Part shown: positions 9,438-17,953 of the stretch, one piece after another
Position numbering within the stretch: position 1 is the first letter of the stretch
Layout of the letters: each line of letters begins with the position of its first letter
NCBI RefSeq assembly: GCF_020544465.1
Contig: NZ_CP066126.1
Location: 4,836,001-4,900,000 of the forward strand
Direction of reading: 5' to 3'
Source: Chromobacterium rhizoryzae
GTDB taxonomy: Bacteria; Pseudomonadota; Gammaproteobacteria; Burkholderiales; Chromobacteriaceae
Length of the DNA stretch: 64,000 nucleotides
The notes under the pieces: generated by a model
What the model was told of the DNA's origin: nothing
The model's input: only the letters and a program-made list of their open reading frames with translations
Databases searched by the model: none
Position numbers and translations under genes: made by a program

Positions 9438-10615
9438 TGGCCAAGTACCAACCAGCCGGGAGCACGATGACCATCGTGGAAGAGCGTCCCGAGTATGCCA
9501 AATTGCCCCATCCGGCCAACAAGCCCTACCTGACCGAGAAGGCCGACAAGGCGATTCTGGCCCCCAAGGCGGTAGAGGTGACCAGCAAGAAAACCGGCCG
9601 CCGCTATAACCTCAATATGCGGCAAATCACCATGTCTACGCTGATTCGCCTGGATGAGTATGGGCATGGCTTCAAATGGTTCTACAAAGCCGAGGTGAGC
9701 TTCGACATGAAGCGGAACCCCCCGATTCCCTTTCTCAGCTCTAGCTTGCGCGCGGAAGGGAGCAATCGACGGCATACCGTCAACCCGTTTCCCAAAGGGT
9801 TATCGAAAGGCTATTTGCGGCGCCCTGACCTGATTATTGTGAAGGATAAGGAAACGCGCTGGCCTGGCCGTACAGCTGCGGACCATGATGGCGTACCGCA
9901 TGGTGATAATTTGGCTCGAGTAGTGGAGATTAAATTTCCAGGCGACTATTTGGAATGGCGGCAAGAACAGGCCTACCAAGATATTTCTGGGGGACCAATT
10001 CGGTTCACCGTGCTGGATGTGCGTGACCGCCGCAAGGAAAAGGAATCGACGCAACCAGCTAAAGCGCCAGTATTTAGTTCGCAGTCACAAACCCAATCCA
10101 AGTCACAAAGCCAGCGCGTACCGGCGCCTATCTATAGCCCAGTGCCTGTCTCAACCCCCGGCTACATCCAGGACTGGGGTACACAGTTACAACGCGAGCT
10201 GCATGAGATGTGGGCCGGTGCCAAGAAAGGCATGGAGGGCCTGGCGAAAGATACCCGCGACTGGCTGGCACAAGAGGCCGCTTGGCTGTTAGAGTCAGGC
10301 CGCTGGGTGCTCGACCAAACCAGTCACGCCTGGACCTGGGTCAACGAGCAAGGCCGCATGCTGGCGAGTTGGACCGAGGCGCAATTGAAGGCGGTATGGG
10401 CCAAGATTGAACGCTACTGCGACATCGCCTGGAGCGAGATTAGCCAGATTGAGTGGGGGCAGATTGTGCTCAATGTCAGCAAGGTGGTGGTCGGCATTGC
10501 ACTGGTGGTGGCGGCCGCCGTGGTGATGGTACTTGCCCTGCCGGCTGAGCTGGTGGCCGGCTTCCTCGCCTGCGTGGGGATTCTCGGTGGTGCCACGATG
10601 GCGACCACGGCATAG
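9437..10615 (+). CDS. T6SS effector with VRR-NUC nuclease domain
   Basis: A 392-aa antibacterial effector candidate. The VRR-NUC (PD-(D/E)XK) core is visible: RRPDLIIVKD with Asp131, then VVEIKFPGD with Glu164, Lys166 and Asp170, followed by QEQAYQDI (Gln177/Gln179 region). The arrangement matches VRR-NUC effectors such as the TseV group, which damage DNA of rival cells. A Ser/Gln/Pro-rich linker (about 195-235) leads to a Trp-rich helical region and two C-terminal hydrophobic stretches (about 345-390) that could insert in membrane. It is translationally coupled to vgrG (overlap TGATG) and followed 14 bp later by the immunity gene. Delivery by the neighbouring VgrG is inferred from context. 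Confidence 0.85.
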   Translation: MAKYQPAGSTMTIVEERPEYAKLPHPANKPYLTEKADKAILAPKAVEVTSKKTGRRYNLNMRQITMSTLIRLDEYGHGFKWFYKAEVSFDMKRNPPIPFLSSSLRAEGSNRRHTVNPFPKGLSKGYLRRPDLIIVKDKETRWPGRTAADHDGVPHGDNLARVVEIKFPGDYLEWRQEQAYQDISGGPIRFTVLDVRDRRKEKESTQPAKAPVFSSQSQTQSKSQSQRVPAPIYSPVPVSTPGYIQDWGTQLQRELHEMWAGAKKGMEGLAKDTRDWLAQEAAWLLESGRWVLDQTSHAWTWVNEQGRMLASWTEAQLKAVWAKIERYCDIAWSEISQIEWGQIVLNVSKVVVGIALVVAAAVVMVLALPAELVAGFLACVGILGGATMATTA

Positions 10616-10629
10616 ATTAGGATTGAGAA

Positions 10630-11811
10630 ATGGAACAAACATCGCTACCGCGGCAGCTGCAACGACTGCAGCAATACCAGGGTGATTTGACGGGGACCAT
10701 GGGTACCGACGACACGGTGGTCATTCGTCCTGGCTTGATTGCTACCTTCTTCTACGAGGGTGGCAGTACGGTGGCCGTACGTCACAAAATCGTCGAGTGT
10801 TTCGATTACTTTTATGAGCTGTTTGGCGCCCAGTTGAAAGGCAAGTTTTTCTCAGGCGAAAAGTTTGGCCAAATGACGACGGCCATCTACCAACGGTGCC
10901 GGACGAAAGCCCTGGAGCTCGTCGACCCGGATGATGCGCTGGAGTGGCTCATTACCTCGGAAAAAACCAAGGACTACGCACCCAGCTACCAAATGGGGTG
11001 CCTGACCATTCAACGTGTACACGAGGAGTGGGGAAGAAAGTCTTTCCTGAAGTTCGCTTTACCCGCCGAGATACTCCTTTCTGCCAATGGCCGTGAGCAA
11101 TATCAACGCCTGGTGGCGTTTATTGCCAACAAATTGAATCCGGTTCACGGCTACGGTGGTTTCTCATCGATTCTCCCCGCAGACTATCACCAGTACATGC
11201 CGTACGAGTACGAGCTAGCCCAGCGTTTCATCGGTCTGGACGTAGATACTCGGGCATTTGTGGCGGGGGCGTTTGAGTTACAACACCACATCAAGGGCGC
11301 CAACTGGCTAACTATCCTGGGTGATGGCTTCGTGCAGCAGTTGGGCGGAGAGGCGGCCATTCGTGCGCAACTCGCAGCCTGGCCTGAGATTACCTTTAGC
11401 ACCTACGCCAGCGGCTTGATGATTCAGGCCGGCGAGTACCCCGACCTTGGCGCACCAGAGGATGGCGCCCCCATCCCCTATGTCGCGGTAAACCGTGCTG
11501 TGAAACCAGTGCGCACCACCGAGCCGGGCTCGCTGCACTACTACCTGCCGCAACAGAATGGCTTTGATGAAGCGGAATCCGGTAGCTGGTACGCGCGCTT
11601 CGACAACATCCCCCTACCCACCCCGGAGCCTACAGTGGAACACGCTGCACCAGGTGGGCGGTGTGAGGGTGGTCAACCGTGCCCACAGAGCGGCTTCTGG
11701 TGGACACCGGCCAAGAAAGGCGCCGAGCGCCATTTCGAACAAGGTGAAGTCATGCCTGATTTCCCGAGTTCAAAGTATGGTGACACGATTTGGTATTTGG
11801 ACACTGTTTAA
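10630..11811 (+). CDS. Type VI immunity family protein (DUF3396)
   Basis: A 393-aa protein with DUF3396/type VI immunity hallmarks: an early RPGLIATFFYEGG segment, HGYGGFSS, the FIGLDVD motif, the IKGANWLTILGD motif, and a later LMIQAGEYPDLG. The last 80 residues carry a Cys/Trp-rich tail (CEGGQPCPQSGFWWTPA ... HFEQGEVMP) seen as an extra domain in some family members. The family neutralises T6SS effectors encoded beside it, so the partner is presumably the VRR-NUC effector 14 bp upstream. No signal peptide is seen, which fits a nuclease effector acting in the cytoplasm. It converges with the helicase gene; a perfect 14-bp palindrome (11835-11848) lies between them. Confidence 0.85.
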   Translation: MEQTSLPRQLQRLQQYQGDLTGTMGTDDTVVIRPGLIATFFYEGGSTVAVRHKIVECFDYFYELFGAQLKGKFFSGEKFGQMTTAIYQRCRTKALELVDPDDALEWLITSEKTKDYAPSYQMGCLTIQRVHEEWGRKSFLKFALPAEILLSANGREQYQRLVAFIANKLNPVHGYGGFSSILPADYHQYMPYEYELAQRFIGLDVDTRAFVAGAFELQHHIKGANWLTILGDGFVQQLGGEAAIRAQLAAWPEITFSTYASGLMIQAGEYPDLGAPEDGAPIPYVAVNRAVKPVRTTEPGSLHYYLPQQNGFDEAESGSWYARFDNIPLPTPEPTVEHAAPGGRCEGGQPCPQSGFWWTPAKKGAERHFEQGEVMPDFPSSKYGDTIWYLDTV

Positions 11812-11861
11812 GACCATTATGGTGTCATGATGTCGCTGGTGCACCAGCACACTGCAGAATG

Positions 11862-14099
11862 TCAGGCCGATGCCGCGGTTAGGTTTGCTGCCCACGCTGC
11901 CATTCCTGCCAGGTCCAAATAACGACTAGTGTATGCCTTGCGTAGTAATGAAGCCGGTAGCGCCCAGTCCCATTTCTCTCGTTGAAGGTTATCTCTTTCT
12001 GAAAACAGGTCAGCCATGCACTCAGGCTGAATGCCTTGTTTCAGGGCTTGGATTATTTCTGCTATCTCTCGGGAGCTCTTCTGAACTTCGACAAAAGGGC
12101 CGGCTAGCATGGCTTCAAAGCCGTGATATCTCAGCAAACAAGCAATGGCCTCATTCACATCGTCTCCAAGCCAGGCCAAGACGACTACGCTACTGCCCAA
12201 GTCGAGGAACGCCGTCTCGTGCAGCCCAAGCCGATGATAGCTTTGTCGTGCCTCCATCAAAAACTGGGCCGCTGTTGGGTCAAGATAAGCCGGTGAGTCA
12301 CCGGCCTCCAGCACCTCGCGCATGCGTTGCCTGACTTTGGAATGTGTGCGGCCTGCGCCTCCAGAAAATGCTGGAGCGACACCTCCACGGGCTTTTTCCA
12401 CAACAACCATTTTCTCGTCTTCGAGCACCTCTTTTACTTTCCACGTCCGGCCACCGAACAGAATCCGCTGGCCCTCGGCCAACATCTGCGATACCGGTAA
12501 GGTTCCAAGCGTTCGATTGCCGCAAACGATGCGGAATTCTTCTTCTGAAGCGAATGCGGCAAAAAAGCTGTAGTGATTAACGAATTTTTCACCAAGTTGG
12601 CCATGGAGGAGCAAACCAGATGACTCTTGAACCAATAGCTCTTTCTGCCCCATATGGCGAATTAGTGCGACAAACTCATCTTTACTAACGCCGGAGAAGG
12701 GGCAACCAGGAGCACAGAGGAACCCGTAGAGCTGACCAATGGTGGCGCCACCGTACTGCGCGATGATGGAGAGCACCTGCTGCACAAGCGTGGACAAGTG
12801 CATACCATGTACTACTGGTGGTTCAAACCAGCCCTCTATCAGCAGCGAAATCATCGCAATGGTCTGAACGGTATTTAAGCGCAAGTCCGTAGCCAATGAG
12901 GATTTTCCACCTAAAGCATTTTCTATGGTGTAGCCCCGCAGAATGGCAGGCTCACCTTTCCTTCGACCAGAGCGCCCCAAGCGCTGGCGTAGGCTGGCAA
13001 CTGAAGGAGGAGGGCCAATTTGGGCCACACTCTTGACCGCGCCAATATCAATACCGAGCTCGAGCGTGTTCGTACATATAGCCGAGGCGGGGCGCTCCTT
13101 CTGTTTCAAAGCGGCTTCGGTCTCCAGGCGTAACTCTTTGGACAGACTACCGTGATGTGGCCAGAACTCGTTTGGCACCTGTTGTTCATCACAAAAGCGG
13201 TTGAGTAAATAGGTGTAGCGTTCGACCTCACGGCGTGAGTTCGGAAAAATGAGGTTGTTAGAGCCTCTCAAGTTTTTGAGGAGATGTGTAGCGATGGCCG
13301 CAGGCATCTTGGGTTCAGGGGGCTCTTCATCATCGTCATCCGCGGCCTTGGCGTCATCGACAAAGAAGGTCTTGCTCTGGACGACCAGGGGTTCTTCATA
13401 GCCTTTCAGAAGGATGCGCAGCTCCCCACCTTCTGATTTTGATACGACCATCGCTACGCCTGCTCTACCGCCGGGACGGAGAAACTCCGCAGCTAGATTC
13501 ATATCCCCCAACGTTGCAGATAGCCCAATTCGCGGAGTTGTTCTCTTGATGGCGGTGTCAATCCGATGTAGCAGTGACTGTAGTTGTTTACCCCGTTCCG
13601 AGCCGATAAATGCATGCAGCTCATCAATCACGAAATAGGCCACACGCTCGAACAGGGCTGCAACTGCCGTGCCTCGATTGCAGAGCTGCGCTTCCAGCGA
13701 CTCCGGTGTAATGAGCAGCACCCCGTGCCGTTGAGATGTGAACTTGGCCTTGGTTGAGGCCGCAATATCACCATGCCAGGGCCACACCGGTATCTCTAAC
13801 TGCTCGCAGAGGCGCTCTAGTCGACCGAATTGGTCGTTGATGAGCGCCTTCAATGGGCTGATGTAAACGATAAGAGCCGGGGTTTCTTGCTGCAGGAGAT
13901 GGGTGAGTGCAGGCAAGAACGCCGCTTCAGTCTTACCTGCTGCAGTTGCCGCAGCCACGATGACATCTCGGTCAGCCCCTACGATGAGTGGGATGGCGGC
14001 TTCCTGAGCTTCTCGCAGCGCCTCCCACTGCTCTTGCCAGAGAAAGCGCTGGATGCGTTCATCCAGCAGGAAAAACGAGTTAGAGGTACGCGATGCCAT
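11862..14099 (-). CDS. Lhr-like DEAD/DEAH-box helicase
   Basis: A 745-aa superfamily 2 helicase, last gene of the TerY-P operon. Visible motifs are motif I (TAAGKT, 52-57), Ia (SPLKALINDQ), Ib (TPES), II DELH (159-162), III (LSATLGD) and VI (QRLGRSGRRKGEP). An Lhr-like winged-helix segment follows. It probably unwinds or remodels nucleic acid with the ATPase encoded 8 bp upstream. Similar pairs of Lhr-type helicase and BREX-type ATPase occur in defence loci, including ones with TerB_N proteins; this link is from memory of comparative work on Ter systems. The gene ends 50 bp from the convergent immunity gene. Confidence 0.85.
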   Translation of the reverse strand: MASRTSNSFFLLDERIQRFLWQEQWEALREAQEAAIPLIVGADRDVIVAAATAAGKTEAAFLPALTHLLQQETPALIVYISPLKALINDQFGRLERLCEQLEIPVWPWHGDIAASTKAKFTSQRHGVLLITPESLEAQLCNRGTAVAALFERVAYFVIDELHAFIGSERGKQLQSLLHRIDTAIKRTTPRIGLSATLGDMNLAAEFLRPGGRAGVAMVVSKSEGGELRILLKGYEEPLVVQSKTFFVDDAKAADDDDEEPPEPKMPAAIATHLLKNLRGSNNLIFPNSRREVERYTYLLNRFCDEQQVPNEFWPHHGSLSKELRLETEAALKQKERPASAICTNTLELGIDIGAVKSVAQIGPPPSVASLRQRLGRSGRRKGEPAILRGYTIENALGGKSSLATDLRLNTVQTIAMISLLIEGWFEPPVVHGMHLSTLVQQVLSIIAQYGGATIGQLYGFLCAPGCPFSGVSKDEFVALIRHMGQKELLVQESSGLLLHGQLGEKFVNHYSFFAAFASEEEFRIVCGNRTLGTLPVSQMLAEGQRILFGGRTWKVKEVLEDEKMVVVEKARGGVAPAFSGGAGRTHSKVRQRMREVLEAGDSPAYLDPTAAQFLMEARQSYHRLGLHETAFLDLGSSVVVLAWLGDDVNEAIACLLRYHGFEAMLAGPFVEVQKSSREIAEIIQALKQGIQPECMADLFSERDNLQREKWDWALPASLLRKAYTSRYLDLAGMAAWAANLTAASA

Positions 14100-14107
14100 C
14101 GCGCGGC

Positions 14108-15412
14108 TTACATTTTGAAGGATGCAAATTCGTCGTCATCCTCGCCCTCAACCGCCAAATCTGCGTTACCACCAGTGTCGGCGAGCACTTCGACGCCCCC
14201 CAGCAGCTCCTGCCATGCTGTGCCAGGGTTTTGCTCCAAGATAGCCAGCAGGTTGATGAAGGACGTAATGGTAGTTCGGGGCGTACGAAAGTAAGCATCG
14301 CCAATCCGTTTCGAGCAATGCTCCATGAAACTGAAGATACCTTGGTCTGGAACGAGGTATTTGCTCTCGTCACCCAATGCAAATACTCCCCGAATCTTCT
14401 GTAGTAGCACGTAGAAGTCTTCTGGCGTCAGGCTTGATAGTCGAACGACAGGACCGCTTAAGTCGACTAACTCCCCTGTTGCAAAGCTGTTCTGGGCGAG
14501 TCGGCTCTGCAAAGCCGGATAGCTATACAGCCCCCGTCTTGGGTCAAGGAGAAACTCAGGCGTGCCTCCAAGGATAAACCCAAGGCCTTCAGCGGAGCCT
14601 TGGAGCGAATCGTTCAGAATACGCAGAATCTGTTCGTAGTTGGAGTTGCGCGCCTGCGTATTTGCCAACTTGTAGAGGTTGACTAGCTCATCAAGGCTAA
14701 CCAGGAGACCAGTGAACCCTGCCAATCTTACGAAGCGCGACAACAGCTTAAGCTGGTCGTAAATGGAGGCATCATCGACGATGCTACGTACCCCAAGTGC
14801 TTGCCTAGCATCCGTCTTGGTCGAGTATTCCCCACGCAACCAACGGATAGCATTGGCTTTGAGTTCTTCATTGCCCTCTTCGAAGCCTCGGCAGTAGGCC
14901 GCAATCACGTCAGCAAAATCGTAGCCATTAACCAATTCGGTGAGATGGTTGAGCCGCTCACGAATAATGGCCTCTGTGGCCAGGCCCTGCGTCTTGGCAT
15001 CAGTCTTGGCCGTCGCGATGAACTTCTCGACGATACCAACCAGTGCGCCGCCTTCCGGCTTAGTACGCGTCGACAGATTGCGCATCAATTCAGCGTACAG
15101 CGAACGTGCTTGGCCCCCACTTGCATGTAGGCGGCGGTCAGGGTTCAGGTCAGCACTGGCCACCACCAGCTTTCGCTCCATAGCAACCGCACGCACTAAA
15201 TTAAGAAAGAAGGTCTTGCCAGCACCATACTCTCCAATGACGACCCGGAATCCTGAACCGCCATCAGCAATCCGGTCAATATCATTAACCATTGTTTCGA
15301 TTTCACGCGTACGGCCCACCTGGATGAGGTGCTGACCTGAACGTGGTACAACGCCGGCACGAAGAGATTGGAGAACAGAATCTCGGTCTTTCGGGCGAAT
15401 GGTCGTAGTCAT
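14108..15412 (-). CDS. BREX-type ATP-binding protein (DUF2791-like)
   Basis: A 434-aa P-loop ATPase. Walker A is GEYGAGKT (60-67), and Walker B is LLVSLDELVNL around residue 250. A conserved N-terminal stretch (LRAGVVPRSGQHLIQVGR) and an acidic C-terminus (EGEDDDEFASFKM) fit the DUF2791/BrxD-like group of STAND-related ATPases found with Lhr-like helicases in BREX type II and other defence loci. It overlaps the upstream TerB gene by 4 bp (ATGA) and lies 8 bp before the helicase gene, so the three are very likely co-translated. It probably supplies ATP-driven loading or switching for the helicase. Confidence 0.8.
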   Translation of the reverse strand: MTTTIRPKDRDSVLQSLRAGVVPRSGQHLIQVGRTREIETMVNDIDRIADGGSGFRVVIGEYGAGKTFFLNLVRAVAMERKLVVASADLNPDRRLHASGGQARSLYAELMRNLSTRTKPEGGALVGIVEKFIATAKTDAKTQGLATEAIIRERLNHLTELVNGYDFADVIAAYCRGFEEGNEELKANAIRWLRGEYSTKTDARQALGVRSIVDDASIYDQLKLLSRFVRLAGFTGLLVSLDELVNLYKLANTQARNSNYEQILRILNDSLQGSAEGLGFILGGTPEFLLDPRRGLYSYPALQSRLAQNSFATGELVDLSGPVVRLSSLTPEDFYVLLQKIRGVFALGDESKYLVPDQGIFSFMEHCSKRIGDAYFRTPRTTITSFINLLAILEQNPGTAWQELLGGVEVLADTGGNADLAVEGEDDDEFASFKM

Positions 15413-17802
15413 GCGTCAATCTTCTCCAGAACTTCAGCGTTAACCTCAATGGGGTCATCGCCTTCAGTGAAAGGGATATCATGGCTGTCGTAGGCGGCTT
15501 CATTAACCCGCTCAAGGGCGCCATCAAGCATCAGGTCCATGTCTGTGGCTACATCCTGCAGTTCGTCTCTTGTCCATTGGGGGCGAGAGATAAGTAGTCG
15601 GGCAAAGGCAGTATGCAACTCGTCAAGTCCCATCAGGCTTTGCGTGGAATGGGTCTCCAATACGGGGGCATCATCCGTGTTAGCTTGGTCCAAGTCTGTG
15701 TCAATATGGCCGATTCCTACTGGAACGTCTTCATTAAAAATATTGGCGAGGAGCGCGGAGACTTTAGCTGTATCACTTTGAAGTGCAGCGATGCGCGCAG
15801 GGTCTAGTGTAAAGCCTGATTTTTCAATTGTTTCTATCGCTATGGTTGTGGGAGAAGAGCCCGCAGCGACGGCATGCACATCACTGAATACCTTTTTGGG
15901 GTCAATCCCCAGTGCCTTATAAATTTTCTCCAGCATTTTCACTTCATCGGGAGTGACCTTGCCGTCCGTTTGGGCCACTGTCGCCATGAATGCGCCAAGG
16001 GTCTCTTTGGTTGCAACGTCTAGGGGCTCCAGCTTTTTCTTCAGTGCAGGGAGCGAGGCGGGAGTAATCACCAGCAGACGCAAGTGCGCCTTAAGCCGGC
16101 TGATGTGACTCGGGGTGAGATGGGTCCAGGACTCAATATGGTGCAGTAGGTTGTTCAACTCGTCCGCACTGAAATCTCCATCCGCGGCTGCGACAATAGA
16201 GGCTACTTGTAGTGTCAGCGCGGCGACTTGGTAAGCTGGAGTAGCGCGGGACGTTTCCTCTCCCGGTGGAATGGCAAAAAGTGCCAACTTGTCTTCTGGC
16301 TTAGGCAACCGAGCCCCGCTCAGGATGTCTGGCTCTATCCCAATAGACAGTGACTCCAGAGCTTTAGCCATCGCGGTGGCTTTGTCTTTGGTTAACGTCG
16401 TTCTTGCATCCAGAGTGCTGAGTAGCTCCTGGAAAGAAAGGACTAGCATGCCATCACCAATTTTGGCTTTTAGTTCGTCCAGGGTCTGCTTCGACGCTTC
16501 GGGCCACAGCACAGGTGGTAACAGTAGTAGTCCTTCGAGCGCACTTTCGGTCTCAGGGTTTTTACCAAGGTATCGGCTGTAAGCATCCAGTTCTTGAGTG
16601 ACTGATTCTGTGAGCTCTGTAAGCTGCTTGATTGGCTTTGTCAGCACAGTAACGTCAGGAGTGTCCCCAAAGGTAGCGGTAATGCCTTTATTGCTTAGCG
16701 CCATTGATGCCGGCCGATACATACATTTCAGCTTGGTTTTATTTCTAGGCAGGACCATTCCTTCGCCAAACAATTCGGCATAGCGCAGACCAAATAGTTG
16801 GTCAAACTGCTTGCTGCAACGTGTTGCTGGGGTACGAAGGCGAATTACAGGAGAGTACATAACCCAGGAGCGAGCCAACGCGGCTGGAACAGGTGCGCCA
16901 TCAACGGCTGCAGAGCCTAAGGCAAGCCGAATGTATAGGGGGACCTCATAGGATTGAGGGAGGTCGGGAATGGGGGCCCGGTACAGTGGGCTTGGCAAGT
17001 CTGCCAGAGAGAGCAGCTCGTATAAATTCCCTGCGTAGCTTCGAAATGACCCAGAACGATTACCGTAGATGCTGAGCAGGCGCCTCAGTTCGTTCGCTAT
17101 TTGTGGAATTTCAGCTTTGGCTGCCGCACTCTCTTGTGCATCGTTTATCGCCCGGTATTCAAGGCCATAAAAGTAGAGAAAAACAAAACCAATATCGGCA
17201 TCTGGGTCGCATTTCCCGGATGCAAGCCAATTGAGATAGGCCCGACGGGCCGTTGGTGTTGCCTCTGAATAGCTTGGCCAGTAGTCAAGTTGGCGTTCTT
17301 GGTAGTCGCCAGCTGCTGCTACTTTCTTAGCCGGGTCAATCCATGCCGGATTTGATGTATTACGAGGAGGCGTTCCGACATAGAGCAGCCCACCTGGGAT
17401 GTGAATACCTGCGATATCTACGGATTCTCCCATCGGAATCCAATGGATGCCGGTTAAACCTGCCGGGGGCGGCGGCAGTCGATGCTCGTTATTATCTGAG
17501 GTGGAGGTATTGGACCGTACTGAAACAAGATTATCAGCCTTGGGGTGGGTAACGCTGCTTGCCATAGTTGTATCTACAGTAGGCTGCCCTTGAGAAGACT
17601 TGGTTACAGCATTGTAGATGTACTTGATGACAACAACCGTTAGCAGAACAGCCACGCCATACCACACCCAAATCGGAATCATAGAAATCGCGGCAATGAC
17701 AATCCCTATCACAACTACGACACCAAGCGCTACCGACTCGCCAGCCTTAGTGCTGCGCCTTTTTCCTACAAAGATGTTACTGGCCTTCCGACGCCTAGCC
17801 AT
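15409..17802 (-). CDS. Membrane-anchored TerB_N/TerB-domain protein
   Basis: A 797-aa protein. Two hydrophobic segments (about 22-60) anchor the N-terminus. A proline-rich linker leads to a TerB_N-type domain: WIPMGESVDIAGIHIPGGLLYVG, then DYWPSYSEATPTARRAYLNWLASGK and the IGFVFLYFYGLEYR helix. A TerB-like helical domain follows (IVAAADGDFSADELNNLLHH and VAQTDGKVTPDEVKMLEKIYKALG, both with acidic metal-binding-type turns), then a TerB_C-like end. Aravind and co-workers predicted that such proteins link Ter/metal-stress modules to helicases and nucleases at the membrane. It overlaps the ATPase gene (ATGA). It most likely tethers the complex to the inner membrane; this is inference. Confidence 0.75.
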   Translation of the reverse strand: MARRRKASNIFVGKRRSTKAGESVALGVVVVIGIVIAAISMIPIWVWYGVAVLLTVVVIKYIYNAVTKSSQGQPTVDTTMASSVTHPKADNLVSVRSNTSTSDNNEHRLPPPPAGLTGIHWIPMGESVDIAGIHIPGGLLYVGTPPRNTSNPAWIDPAKKVAAAGDYQERQLDYWPSYSEATPTARRAYLNWLASGKCDPDADIGFVFLYFYGLEYRAINDAQESAAAKAEIPQIANELRRLLSIYGNRSGSFRSYAGNLYELLSLADLPSPLYRAPIPDLPQSYEVPLYIRLALGSAAVDGAPVPAALARSWVMYSPVIRLRTPATRCSKQFDQLFGLRYAELFGEGMVLPRNKTKLKCMYRPASMALSNKGITATFGDTPDVTVLTKPIKQLTELTESVTQELDAYSRYLGKNPETESALEGLLLLPPVLWPEASKQTLDELKAKIGDGMLVLSFQELLSTLDARTTLTKDKATAMAKALESLSIGIEPDILSGARLPKPEDKLALFAIPPGEETSRATPAYQVAALTLQVASIVAAADGDFSADELNNLLHHIESWTHLTPSHISRLKAHLRLLVITPASLPALKKKLEPLDVATKETLGAFMATVAQTDGKVTPDEVKMLEKIYKALGIDPKKVFSDVHAVAAGSSPTTIAIETIEKSGFTLDPARIAALQSDTAKVSALLANIFNEDVPVGIGHIDTDLDQANTDDAPVLETHSTQSLMGLDELHTAFARLLISRPQWTRDELQDVATDMDLMLDGALERVNEAAYDSHDIPFTEGDDPIEVNAEVLEKIDA

Positions 17803-17953
17803 GCAGTCCTCCTGGACCTTTAATATCTATATGTCCTGTAAGTGTGAACTACTAGATGACGAGTTGTCGATATGGTTTCGGGCTCTGTCGGTCGATTTGA
17901 TTGGCCTAACTCTACATATCTTCGCTATCGGCGCATCGTCATAGTTACAACAC

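Noticed and set aside
11835..11848. Perfect palindrome GCTGGTGCACCAGC between convergent genes as a terminator
   Set aside because: It has no loop and no T run; could be a protein site, but there is nothing to support this.
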